Below, piece after piece: positions 24,526-32,470 of a stretch of DNA of 52,259 nt. Under the pieces are notes generated by a model that did not search any database, was not told the origin of the DNA, and saw nothing but the letters and a program-made list of their open reading frames with translations. Each line of letters starts with the position of its first letter. The first letter of the stretch is position 1. Made by a program: the position numbers and the translations under genes. The DNA comes from CAZBWW01 sp964496005 (GTDB lineage: Bacteria; Patescibacteriota; WWE3; UBA101185; UBA10185), in the NCBI GenBank assembly GCA_964496005.1, contig CAZBWW010000005.1:1-52259 (forward strand). Reading direction: 5' to 3'.

Positions 24526-25650
24526 ATGACTCCGGAACCACTGGATCCAGAGAAGTATCATAGATTTGATCTTATGAGTTTAACAACAAAAAGGCTTATT
24601 GTAGCCGGGGTGCTGTTTGTAGTTTTTGTTCTTGTACCTCTGCTAATGCTCGCCTACTATAAAACTGCAGTAAGAAGACCAAACCAAACTGAAAATGATG
24701 TAACCCTGGTTGTTGAAAAAGGCGAAGGAATAGCCGATATAGCATCTAATTTATACGAAACTAGTGCAATAAATTCCGAATTTCTTTTTAAGCTTTATTT
24801 GGTCATAAATAATTTACATAACAATATTCAGGCGGGTGCGTATGTAATACCCGCAGGTACATCAACGGCTGAACTGGCTCAAATATTACAACACGGCACT
24901 AATGATAGGACTATTACCTTTTTGGAAGGTTGGCGACTTGAGGAATATGCAATGGCTGCCAGTAAAATTTTTGCCAAAATTGATTATAAAGATTTTATTT
25001 TTCTAGCACATGAGGATGATGCTGAAGGCTATCTATTTCCTGATACTTATGAATTTAACGTAGACGTATCCGAAGAAGAAATGATTAAAAATTTACGGGA
25101 TAATTTTCAAAAACGGACTGAGGACATGCTTACTGCAGAAAAACTTGAAGCTTCCGGACTTACAAAAGATGAGGTACTTATATTTGCCTCAATTCTTGAG
25201 CGTGAAATTAATACTGAAGCAGACCGCCCAATTGTTGCGGGTATATTATTAAAAAGGTGGCGTGAGGGCACCAAACTTGATGCGGATGCCACAACTCAAT
25301 ATGCTGTTGCTGCGGCGAGATATGGGTGTACGCAGACGTTGGTTTACGATCTAAATGAGGATGATACAGACGACAGAAAAGTATGCCCTGACGGCGAACT
25401 TATTCCAAATATTGACTGGTGGCCTGATGATCTTACAACCGCAGAACTACAGTCCGAAAATCCATATAACACACGTGCTGTCGTTGGTTTACCTCCGACT
25501 CCAATAAGTAATCCGGGTTTGTCCGCTATTGAAGCTGTACTAAACCCGGTTGAAACCGAATATTACTACTACCTAACCGCTAGTGACGGCACAACATACT
25601 ATGCTGAAACATTAGACGAGCATAACAGTAATGTTGAAAACCATCTATAA
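24526..25650 (+). CDS. mltG: Endolytic murein transglycosylase MltG (YceG-like)
   Basis: 374 residues. Cleaves nascent glycan strands in the periplasm and sets their length. A short cytoplasmic tail and one TM helix (about 22-44) are followed by a LysM-like segment (about 57-125) and the YceG catalytic domain. That domain has GYLFPDTYEF and the catalytic Glu E225 in ASILEREIN, and ends with the conserved GLPPTPISNPGLSAIEAVLNP. Family positions are kept. A Cys-containing insertion (about 266-308) replaces the usual short DPTVIYG loop. Its context, next to ftsEX and an M23 protein, supports cell-wall remodelling. Confidence 0.94.
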   Translation: MTPEPLDPEKYHRFDLMSLTTKRLIVAGVLFVVFVLVPLLMLAYYKTAVRRPNQTENDVTLVVEKGEGIADIASNLYETSAINSEFLFKLYLVINNLHNNIQAGAYVIPAGTSTAELAQILQHGTNDRTITFLEGWRLEEYAMAASKIFAKIDYKDFIFLAHEDDAEGYLFPDTYEFNVDVSEEEMIKNLRDNFQKRTEDMLTAEKLEASGLTKDEVLIFASILEREINTEADRPIVAGILLKRWREGTKLDADATTQYAVAAARYGCTQTLVYDLNEDDTDDRKVCPDGELIPNIDWWPDDLTTAELQSENPYNTRAVVGLPPTPISNPGLSAIEAVLNPVETEYYYYLTASDGTTYYAETLDEHNSNVENHL

Positions 25651-25687
25651 GCAATCCTTAACTTGAACTAGTATGTTAAGGTGCCTT

Positions 25688-26227
25688 CTATTGGTCCGCA
25701 CCACCAAACCGTAAACTCCTCTCAAGTAACTCACGTGTTACTTTAATACCTTCTTTGTCTACAACCTCGTTAGCTACATAAATTGGTGTGCTACATCTTA
25801 AGGCCATACTTAGCCCATCAGTGATCTTTATATCAATATCCAACAACTCATTATTTTTTGAAATTCTCAAATATGTATAGTACACATCAGTAATCACCTT
25901 ATAAATTACTGTGCACACAACTTCCCCACCCAAAGCCAGCACCGTTCTCTTTAAGCTATCGTGTACGTGTGGACGAGCAAAACTAAAAATTTCGTGCACC
26001 GAATCCCCTATTTGTTTTGCAAGCAACAGTTGTTCGCACGCCACCCTATTTGTCGTTACGGGAAGTAATATTTTCTCTTCTTCGTTGAACAGGTAAACCG
26101 TATAAGGCTGATCTGAAACACAGTCAGTTTTACCCTCACCATGCGCGGCTATCGGAATAATTGCTTTTAGCGCAAATGCCTTGTACCCGGTCAATTCGTC
26201 ACTTTCTATTGTCGGTGCCGTCTTCAT
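25688..26227 (-). CDS. Bifunctional nuclease-family (DUF151) protein
   Basis: 179 residues. The core DIDIKITDGLSMALRCSTPIYV matches the DUF151/BFN signature, where an Asp followed by a Gly/Ala-rich helix leads to an APIYV strand. The earlier KILLPVTTNRVACEQLLLAK corresponds to the family's first half. Members have reported RNase/DNase activity or stress roles. Relative to typical members there is an extra N-terminal stretch (about 15 residues) and an insertion carrying Asp-Cys-Val-Ser. It is divergent from the membrane protein gene at 26292. Confidence 0.8.
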   Translation of the reverse strand: MKTAPTIESDELTGYKAFALKAIIPIAAHGEGKTDCVSDQPYTVYLFNEEEKILLPVTTNRVACEQLLLAKQIGDSVHEIFSFARPHVHDSLKRTVLALGGEVVCTVIYKVITDVYYTYLRISKNNELLDIDIKITDGLSMALRCSTPIYVANEVVDKEGIKVTRELLERSLRFGGADQ

Positions 26228-26276
26228 TGCTGCTGCACGTCCTTACTACGCGCTCTTGTGGTTGGGTATTTTAATG

Positions 26277-26282
26277 TATAAT
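26277..26282 (+). promoter_or_regulatory. -10 (TATAAT) for the single-TM protein gene
   Basis: Perfect TATAAT directly after TG, ending 9 nt before the ATG at 26292. It decides that start over the upstream in-frame codons, which would overlap the divergent DUF151 gene. Confidence 0.6.
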
Positions 26283-26291
26283 AAGTACTAT

Positions 26292-26717
26292 ATGCAAAAC
26301 CTGCTCAAAAATGCCCACGACGGTGCAGAAAAAATCACCGGTCGACGGTTATACATTATGCTCGCGGTTATCTTTGTTGTGTTCATGCTCGTTGGCTTTC
26401 TTGGAAATTATTTTATTAGCCAATTCTTAAAAAGTCCTGAAAACGGTGGTGCCGGAAATACAACCGTAACAGAACCGCAAAAGTTTACATATGAGGGTTT
26501 GGTAACATACGTTGACCCCTCGACCTATCCACAAGATGAAATTAACTATGTGCTTAACGATTCAACCGGAAAACGTGTAATATTACTAAAGGCAGATGAC
26601 CAGAAGCTGGAAGTTTCCGAGGGGCTGTTTGTCAAAGTAACCGGTGAGAAGCAAACCACGGTTGATGGTAATGCAGAAGTTTTACTAGTTGAAAAAGTGT
26701 CGATTAGCGCGAAGTAA
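26292..26717 (+). CDS. Single-pass membrane protein with small external domain
   Basis: 141 residues. A basic N-terminus (KNAHDGAEKITGRR) is followed by one TM helix (about 20-43) and an external domain of about 85 residues (FTYEGLVTYVDPSTYPQDEI, then GKRVILLKA and LFVKVTGE) whose short beta segments are compatible with an OB-like barrel. It lies 12 nt before ftsE and probably belongs to the ftsEX operon, so a division-related role is plausible. No family recognised. Confidence 0.75.
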   Translation: MQNLLKNAHDGAEKITGRRLYIMLAVIFVVFMLVGFLGNYFISQFLKSPENGGAGNTTVTEPQKFTYEGLVTYVDPSTYPQDEINYVLNDSTGKRVILLKADDQKLEVSEGLFVKVTGEKQTTVDGNAEVLLVEKVSISAK

Positions 26718-26729
26718 GAAAAGATAAGT

Positions 26730-27443
26730 ATGGCCGATACACCACATCAAGTCGAATTTAAAAATGTAACCAAAGAATTTAATGGAAAAGAAGTTGTAAA
26801 AGATATTAGCTTTACAATTGATAAAGGTGAATTTGTTTTTTTAATAGGCCCGTCAGGTGCAGGTAAGTCAACACTCATAAAAATTCTTATCAGAGAAGAA
26901 GTGCCGACTTATGGTGAAGTTTATTTAAACGGTGAAGATGTACTTGCTTACCCCCAAAAAAATATTCACATACTTAGAAGGAAAATCGGCGTAGTGTTTC
27001 AGGATTTTAAAACCTTAGATTCACGGACTGTATACGAAAATGTGGCTGTAGCCCTTGAGGTTGTTGATAGCAATGAGCATGACACAAAAGAAATTGTGCC
27101 TAATGTATTAAATTTAGTCGGATTACAGGCTAAAGCTACGGCTTTTCCTAAAGAGTTATCCGGTGGTGAAAAACAGAGACTTGCTATTGCCCGCGCACTC
27201 GCGCACGAACCCGACCTACTAATAGCGGACGAGCCAACAGGTATGATCGATCCAAAAGCAGCTGATGAAGTAATGGAAATTTTGAACAAAGTAAATACTC
27301 TTGGTACAACAATTTTAATGGCAACACATAACCAACAAATTGTAGACCATATGAAAAAACGGGTTATAAAAATTGAAAACGGCAAAATTAGTTTAGATAA
27401 AAAAGGTGCAAAATACTATGATAAAAACGATAAAAACGCTTAA
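26730..27443 (+). CDS. ftsE: Cell division ATP-binding protein FtsE
   Basis: 237 residues, ABC ATPase partner of FtsX. Walker A GPSGAGKST (about 40-48), Q-loop VFQDFK, signature LSGGEKQRLAIARAL, Walker B LLIADEPTG and H-loop MATHN are all intact. The motif after Walker A (LIKILIREEVPTYG) is typical of FtsE. FtsEX transmits ATP hydrolysis through the membrane to activate periplasmic wall hydrolases. The 3' end overlaps ftsX. Confidence 0.96.
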   Translation: MADTPHQVEFKNVTKEFNGKEVVKDISFTIDKGEFVFLIGPSGAGKSTLIKILIREEVPTYGEVYLNGEDVLAYPQKNIHILRRKIGVVFQDFKTLDSRTVYENVAVALEVVDSNEHDTKEIVPNVLNLVGLQAKATAFPKELSGGEKQRLAIARALAHEPDLLIADEPTGMIDPKAADEVMEILNKVNTLGTTILMATHNQQIVDHMKKRVIKIENGKISLDKKGAKYYDKNDKNA

Positions 27444-28293
27444 AAGAGAAAAGCTGCTTGTTGCGGCAAACATAACCGTTATGACAGTAACTTTTTTGGT
27501 CTTTGGCATGTTTATTTGTATGGTGGCGTTTTCACAGACCGGGTTAAGAGCGTTGGAAAAACAGGCGCAAGTAACACTGTTTTTTAAAGATGAATTTACG
27601 GAACAGCAGATATTTGACTTACAACAGAAGCTCGAAACAGACGAGCGTATTGACGCAACCCACTATGTCTCAAAAGAAGATGCTTTTCGGATTTTTGCGG
27701 AAATAAATGCGGATGATCCAATTCTATTGGAATCACTTTCCGCAAGCATTCTGCCGGCAAGCTTAGAAATAAAAACCGAAGATATTGATGATTTAGGTGT
27801 CTTTGCGGAAGAATTAAGTAAATTGGACGGTGTTGAAGAAGTAAAATACTTTAAAGATGTAATTGATCAGTTTAGGAAATGGAGTCAAATAGCTTACACC
27901 GCAGGTTTTATTATCGCCGCAGTGTTCTTACTCCTGTCTTTTTCAGTTGTAATAATTACCCTGCGCATAACAATTGACTCCCGCGGCGAAGAACTTGAAG
28001 TACTTAAACTTGTCGGTGCATCAGATGCATACGTGAAAAAACCACTAATCCGCCAGGGAATGTTTTTTGGATTGATTTCAGCTTTGATTGCGTCGGCAAT
28101 ACTTCTTTGTTTTTCTTTGATAATCCAATTTTCCGGCGCGTTTGGGATTTACTTAGAACTTGTCTTCTTACCGGACTTTTTAATAAGTCTGACAATGTTT
28201 AGTTTTTCCATTAGCCTTATTTTGGTTGTTTTGGGCATTGCTCTTGGCTATCTCGGAAGTCTTGCCGCTATCAAGCGCTATCTAAAGTATTAA
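27418..28293 (+). CDS. ftsX: Cell division protein FtsX
   Basis: About 291 residues. TM1 (about 16-40) is followed by an extracytoplasmic domain (about 45-155) with VTLFFKDEFTEQQI and the HYVSKEDAFRIFAE segment typical of FtsX. Three further TM helices follow, around 165-188, 215-240 and 260-285, with the conserved ITIDSRGEELEVLKLVGA cytoplasmic loop that contacts FtsE. The start at ATG 27418 is preferred over the GTG at 27406. The gene overlaps ftsE by 26 nt. The next gene encodes the likely hydrolase partner. Confidence 0.95.
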   Translation: MIKTIKTLKREKLLVAANITVMTVTFLVFGMFICMVAFSQTGLRALEKQAQVTLFFKDEFTEQQIFDLQQKLETDERIDATHYVSKEDAFRIFAEINADDPILLESLSASILPASLEIKTEDIDDLGVFAEELSKLDGVEEVKYFKDVIDQFRKWSQIAYTAGFIIAAVFLLLSFSVVIITLRITIDSRGEELEVLKLVGASDAYVKKPLIRQGMFFGLISALIASAILLCFSLIIQFSGAFGIYLELVFLPDFLISLTMFSFSISLILVVLGIALGYLGSLAAIKRYLKY

Positions 28294-28305
28294 GTATTAA
28301 AAATT

Positions 28306-29619
28306 ATGACAATAAAGACTTTGTTATTTGCCTTTATTTCAATAACGCTTGTAGTTTTTGGTACAGAGTTTGTTGCTCACGTACCAGTTTTTGCGGAAAC
28401 TTCCGTTCCTGAGTATTGGCTTCCAAGAGTTGGCGGTGAGGGAGATGAGGAGGAGGAAGAGGAAGATGCAGACTCCCAACGGTTATCGGAGCTAGAAAAG
28501 GAAATAGCCGAACTTGAAGGAAAGGTAGCAGATCTCCAAAATCAAGGCGCGTCGCTGCAAAAAGAAATTGACTCATTAGATTCTCAAATTGCTCTAACTG
28601 AACTTAGAATAGAACAATCGATTGCACAAATTGCCAAAAAAGAACGGGAAATCGCAAAGCTTGGCGCGGATATTGACGATCTGAAGCTTAGAATAGACAA
28701 ACTTAAAGACTCTATTTCGTATCAGGCGGATGTCCTAGCCGAAAGAATGAGGTCCAGATATAAAGCCCGCGAAAGTTCACCTGTAGTAGTTTTGTTTGGT
28801 TCAACAACAGTAAACACACTTATACAAAAAACAAAATATTTGGAGGTTATGGAACACCAGGACCTGAAACTACTTGATGAGATGAATGCTACAAAAGACG
28901 CGTATGGTACCCAAAAAACCTTGTTCGAGGACAAGAAGGATGAGGAACAGACTTTGAAAGCGCAATTAGAGGTTGAAAAAACTAATTTGGAAACATATGA
29001 AGCCGATCTTGAAACTAAAAAAAGTGAAAAAAGAAATCTGTTAGAAAAGACACAAAACGACGAAGCAAAATATCAACAACAGCTTGAAGAGGCCCAAAGA
29101 GAATTAAACCAAATGTTGAGCGCGGTTAGTGTTTTAATAGGAACTGAGCCAAAAGATGTTGAAAAAGGAGAAGTAATTGGCTTACAAGGAAATACCGGCT
29201 ATTCTTTTGGTGAGCACTTACATTTCGGGGTTTACCGATATGGCTCTTTTGAGGACATTTCGGGATGGAACTGGTATTACGCTAACTATGTTGATCCTTC
29301 TAAAAAATTAAAAGAAAAGCAAGTATATTGGAATGACGGTTGTAGTGGCGCCGGCAATAGAGATGTAGGCGACGGGGACTGGAAATGGCCAATAGACAAT
29401 CCTACAATCTCTCAAGGCTTTGGGCATACTTGTTGGTCTTACCTGTACGGCGGGAACGTGCATCCGGCATATGATATGTACGGCTCAACCGGCGCTCCGG
29501 TATACGCTGTGGATGATGGGAGAGCGTATTTCTGTAGAAATTGTTTAGGCGATGGCGGTAATGGTGTATTCATTTTTCACGATGATGACTATATGACAGT
29601 TTACTGGCATTTGCGCTAA
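28306..29619 (+). CDS. Secreted PcsB/EnvC-like coiled-coil protein with circularly permuted M23 (LytM) domain
   Basis: 437 residues. Signal peptide (1-30, ending VFA), an acidic linker (45-55), then a coiled coil (about 58-270) of PcsB/EnvC type with the AERMRSRYKAR region. The M23 segments come in reversed order. Residues 284-331 hold the normally C-terminal part (VEKGEVIGLQGNTGYS, then HLH with H304 and H306, then VDP). Residues 360-437 hold the normally N-terminal part (WPIDNPTISQGFG, H386 and D390 in NVHPAYD, GAPVYAVDDG, and H435 in YWHL), ending at once with TAA. All metal and catalytic positions are present. Following ftsEX, it is probably their wall-hydrolase effector. Confidence 0.88.
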   Translation: MTIKTLLFAFISITLVVFGTEFVAHVPVFAETSVPEYWLPRVGGEGDEEEEEEDADSQRLSELEKEIAELEGKVADLQNQGASLQKEIDSLDSQIALTELRIEQSIAQIAKKEREIAKLGADIDDLKLRIDKLKDSISYQADVLAERMRSRYKARESSPVVVLFGSTTVNTLIQKTKYLEVMEHQDLKLLDEMNATKDAYGTQKTLFEDKKDEEQTLKAQLEVEKTNLETYEADLETKKSEKRNLLEKTQNDEAKYQQQLEEAQRELNQMLSAVSVLIGTEPKDVEKGEVIGLQGNTGYSFGEHLHFGVYRYGSFEDISGWNWYYANYVDPSKKLKEKQVYWNDGCSGAGNRDVGDGDWKWPIDNPTISQGFGHTCWSYLYGGNVHPAYDMYGSTGAPVYAVDDGRAYFCRNCLGDGGNGVFIFHDDDYMTVYWHLR

Positions 29620-29708
29620 CCTTTTACTGTATTTGTTATTTGGACAAGCTCTATCTTAGCTAGACATTCCCGGTTGTACTTGTAAAAATTTTTCATTAAG
29701 TTAAAAAT

Positions 29709-30266
29709 ATGCGAAAACGAAAATATTGTGTACTAAAACATGTACTGCTAGGTATTATTTTGTGGGTATGTTTTTTAGCAATTGGTTCTGTTTTTAGCAA
29801 AACGGTTATTGCACAGGAAATCAATGCTCCAGAAGAAAAATTTTTTTTACTTCGCATAGCTCCGCAAACCAGAATTATTTCCGAAAACGGCGAGCTTGAA
29901 CTAAACCTAATTTTTGACGCGGAAAATCCTTATGCGGATTATTTTGTGCTAAAGCCGGTTTCTTTTGATGTAATGACAGAAATATACGATATAGACCGTG
30001 GAAAATGGATTCCTGCCAACGCGCAATGGTCGGATATGCCAAATATTAAACCTAATATGCAAGTAAAAATAAGCGGAATTAATACCGACAGTTTTGAGTT
30101 GGGCTTTCAAATACAGGATCTTATGACAGCGAAAATATATGAAACGGAAAATCTCCGTTTTTGGGGAAACGGGTCTTACGCTGAGTATATTAAAAAAGTA
30201 AATGCAAATCTGAAAAACTATTTTACCGAGACCACAGCCAATTCGGAAAGTGCTAAAATTACCTAA
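29709..30266 (+). CDS. Secreted hypothetical protein
   Basis: 185 residues. A basic start (RKRKYCVLK) and a hydrophobic helix (about 12-32) ending near VIAQE look like a signal peptide. The mature part is beta-rich (FFLLRIAPQTRIISENGELE) and has the look of an immunoglobulin- or cohesin-like fold (WIPANAQWSDMPNIKPNMQV), but I cannot name the family. Its stop overlaps the next start by one base (TAATG), so it is coupled to the VanZ-like gene. Confidence 0.75.
   Translation: MRKRKYCVLKHVLLGIILWVCFLAIGSVFSKTVIAQEINAPEEKFFLLRIAPQTRIISENGELELNLIFDAENPYADYFVLKPVSFDVMTEIYDIDRGKWIPANAQWSDMPNIKPNMQVKISGINTDSFELGFQIQDLMTAKIYETENLRFWGNGSYAEYIKKVNANLKNYFTETTANSESAKIT
30251..30259 (+). promoter_or_regulatory. 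Extended -10 (TGcTAAAAT) before the VanZ-like gene
   Basis: It lies within the 3' end of the preceding gene and ends 6 nt before the ATG at 30266. Confidence 0.5.
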
Positions 30267-30643
30267 TGGCATTAAAAAAACTTACTCTTTGGTTACCGGC
30301 TATTATAGTCGCGTTAGTCATATTTATTTTATCGGCGGTAAGCGGGAACACAGTTACTAAAATGGGACTCGATCAGGAGTCAATTCACATAAACGGCCAT
30401 TTCATTTTATACTTTGTTCTCACATTCGCGCTTTACAAAGCAACTAAAAATATTCTCTTGTCGGTTGCGCTTTCAATGCTTTACGGTTTTCTTAATGAAG
30501 TTAATCAGCTGTTTGTCCCTCAACGGTCCTTCCAACTCATTGATATAATAACAAATAGTTTAGGGATAATAGCTGCAGGAATATTATTATGGAAATTTTA
30601 CTCAAAACTACCGAAGAAACTGAAGAACTGGCTGGAAAAATAG
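30266..30643 (+). CDS. VanZ-like family membrane protein
   Basis: 125 residues with about four TM helices. The conserved VanZ signature is NEVNQLFVPQRSFQLIDIIT followed by NSLG. VanZ itself gives low-level teicoplanin resistance, but the wider family has unknown roles in the envelope. The 3' end overlaps the tsaE gene by 55 nt, an unusually long overlap that suggests tight coupling. Confidence 0.88.
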   Translation: MALKKLTLWLPAIIVALVIFILSAVSGNTVTKMGLDQESIHINGHFILYFVLTFALYKATKNILLSVALSMLYGFLNEVNQLFVPQRSFQLIDIITNSLGIIAAGILLWKFYSKLPKKLKNWLEK

Positions 30644-31050
30644 CAGCAAAGCTAAAAGTCGGGGACGTGCTTGCATTGTACGGCGGTCTCGGCGCGGGTA
30701 AAACCACGTTCACAACTATGCTTGTTGCAAAACTTGGGTTTTCCACACGGGTACAAAGCCCTACTTTTGTACTATGCAGAAAATACACAAAAGTGCACTT
30801 AGACCCAAATATAGAAAAAACCGACGACAACATTATTAATGTAGTAAATCATATCGATTTATACAGAATCGTCTCAACTCAAGAATTAGAAGAACTAGAT
30901 CTTGATGAACTATTTACAGAAAAAAACGCAATAACAATAATAGAATGGCCCGAACTAGCTGAACATCTCTTGCCTGAAAAGACAATTAAACTTACACTCG
31001 AGTATATAACGGAAGCATCCAGAAAGGCATATGTACAAAATTTACATTGA
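30589..31050 (+). CDS. tsaE: tRNA threonylcarbamoyladenosine biosynthesis ATPase TsaE
   Basis: 153 residues. P-loop GGLGAGKTTF (about 33-42), SPTFVL switch region and a Walker B-type HIDLYRI segment, then TIIEWPELAE, are family hallmarks. TsaE regulates the TsaB-TsaD complex that makes t6A37 in tRNA. It carries a Lys/Asp-rich insertion (about 66-83) compared with compact family members. It overlaps the tsaB-like gene by 20 nt. Confidence 0.93.
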   Translation: MEILLKTTEETEELAGKIAAKLKVGDVLALYGGLGAGKTTFTTMLVAKLGFSTRVQSPTFVLCRKYTKVHLDPNIEKTDDNIINVVNHIDLYRIVSTQELEELDLDELFTEKNAITIIEWPELAEHLLPEKTIKLTLEYITEASRKAYVQNLH

Positions 31051-31351
31051 CACCAGACAAAGGTACGCAAAATCAGTGCGACTTGTAAAAAACGGAAATG
31101 GGGTGGAAACAGAAATTGCACAAAAGACTGGAGATATCGACGTTGCAGCAACTATTAAAGAATTATTGCTTGAAAACACTATTAAACCCGAAGAACTCGA
31201 AAAAACTGTTACCTATGAAGGTTCCGGCTCATTTACCGGGATTAAAATCGGCTCTACAATTGCCAATATCTTAAACTGGGCACTTGGTATTACAGAAGCA
31301 AAAGATCAATCCCCGCCTGATTACGGAAAAGAACCCAATGTCCAGATGTAA
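31031..31351 (+). CDS. tsaB: Half-length TsaB-like protein
   Basis: 106 residues. The N-terminal TsaB lobe is recognisable: first strand YKIYIDTRQRYAKSVRL and the signature EGSGSFTGIKIGSTIAN (family: GPGSFTGLRIG). Full TsaB is about 220 residues; here the protein stops shortly after the signature with a polar tail (KDQSPPDYGKEPNVQM), so the second ASKHA lobe is missing. The gene is intact up to its stop and coupled to tsaE. It is probably a reduced TsaB that still supplies the TsaD contact surface; a decayed remnant is the alternative. Confidence 0.82.
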   Translation: MYKIYIDTRQRYAKSVRLVKNGNGVETEIAQKTGDIDVAATIKELLLENTIKPEELEKTVTYEGSGSFTGIKIGSTIANILNWALGITEAKDQSPPDYGKEPNVQM

Positions 31352-31373
31352 TATCCAAAAAGCAAGAAAACAC

Positions 31374-31382
31374 TGGTATAAT
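31374..31382 (+). promoter_or_regulatory. Extended -10 (TGgTATAAT) for the epimerase gene
   Basis: A perfect extended -10 ends 10 nt before the ATG at 31393; no Shine-Dalgarno. Confidence 0.65.
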
Positions 31383-31392
31383 TAACGTTGCT

Positions 31393-32469
31393 ATGAAAGT
31401 ACTTGTTACAGGCGCAGCAGGTTTTATAGGCAGCTATGTTTCTAGAGCGTTAATTTTAAGAGGCGACGATGTAATTGGTATTGACAATTTTAACGATTAT
31501 TACCCAAGAAAATGTAAAGAATTTAATTTAGATTTAATTAATTTAACGGCTAACCAACCTATTAAATTTGCAGCACAAAATGAAATTGAACCTGTATTCG
31601 GGAAGATGACCGAGTACTTTCCAACTGCGACTGCTGAACTGGGTACATTTAACTTTTTTGAAGCTGATATTGTTGATTACACCAAACTTGCACAAATCTT
31701 TACTGACAATGGGATTGGTGGTGTGACGCACCTTGCGGCGATGGCGGGTGTACCCCTGTCAACAAAAAACCCAAAGCTTTATACTGAAGTAAATGTTGAT
31801 GGAACAGTCAATTTACTTGAACTGTGCGCAAAAAACGGTGTTACTAAGTTTGTGTTTGGGTCATCTTCATCAGTTTACGGCAACCGCGAAGACAAAAAAG
31901 TAACCGAAAATGACGACGTATCACGTGCCGTTTCGGTTTATGGCGCATCAAAAGTTGCAGGTGAGGTACTAACTCACGCATTTACGGCAATTTATGGGCT
32001 AAACGCTGTAGTTGCCAGAATATTCGGTCCGATCTACGGTCCGCTTCAAAGACCATACGGTATGCTCCATCAACGCGCAATTAATTATGTTCATAACGGC
32101 AAAACTCTCCAAATTTACGGAAAAAATGGCTTAAAGACAGCAAAAGACAGTACGTACATTGATGATGAGGTCTCAGGGCTAATCAACTGTTTAGACTACG
32201 ATACCGGTTTTGAAGTATTTAATATCGGTACATCTACACCATTACCTATTGAAACTTGGCTTGATGCGGTGGAAAAAGCATACGGTAAAGCTGTAAAATA
32301 CGAACTGATAGATACAGACAAAGCAGATGTGGTTTCCAGTGCGGACATTTCCAAGGCCAGAAAACTACTTGACTATGAACCAGAATTTGATATGTATGAA
32401 GGTGTAAAACGACAGGTTGAAGTATTTAAATTGATGCCTGAATGGTATCAGAATATGGACAACATTTAG
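31393..32469 (+). CDS. NAD-dependent epimerase/dehydratase (UDP-glucuronate 4-epimerase-like)
   Basis: 358 residues of extended SDR. Rossmann motif GAAGFIGSYV (about 7-16), then GIDNFNDYYP, which is characteristic of UDP-glucuronate epimerases. The catalytic Ser/Tyr-Lys set is GSSSSVYG and VYGASK. The substrate is inferred, not proved. It is followed after 1 nt by a membrane-linked glycosyltransferase, so the pair probably makes and transfers a sugar for surface glycans. Confidence 0.9.
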   Translation: MKVLVTGAAGFIGSYVSRALILRGDDVIGIDNFNDYYPRKCKEFNLDLINLTANQPIKFAAQNEIEPVFGKMTEYFPTATAELGTFNFFEADIVDYTKLAQIFTDNGIGGVTHLAAMAGVPLSTKNPKLYTEVNVDGTVNLLELCAKNGVTKFVFGSSSSVYGNREDKKVTENDDVSRAVSVYGASKVAGEVLTHAFTAIYGLNAVVARIFGPIYGPLQRPYGMLHQRAINYVHNGKTLQIYGKNGLKTAKDSTYIDDEVSGLINCLDYDTGFEVFNIGTSTPLPIETWLDAVEKAYGKAVKYELIDTDKADVVSSADISKARKLLDYEPEFDMYEGVKRQVEVFKLMPEWYQNMDNI

Positions 32470-32470
32470 C

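Noticed and set aside
24128..24529. Two overlapping plus-strand open frames of 110-133 codons
   Set aside because: They lie on the complementary strand of rnpB; the conserved RNase P cores and P1 helix explain the sequence, and the products are Cys-rich without family features.
29620..29708. Possible continuation of the M23 domain after the stop through a frameshift
   Set aside because: The three forward frames after 29619 show no V-x-x-G...HLHF motif; that part is already present upstream in the same protein.
31351..31393. Missing second half of TsaB downstream in another frame
   Set aside because: The sequence after the stop leads directly into the extended -10 and start of the epimerase gene; there is no room for a second lobe.
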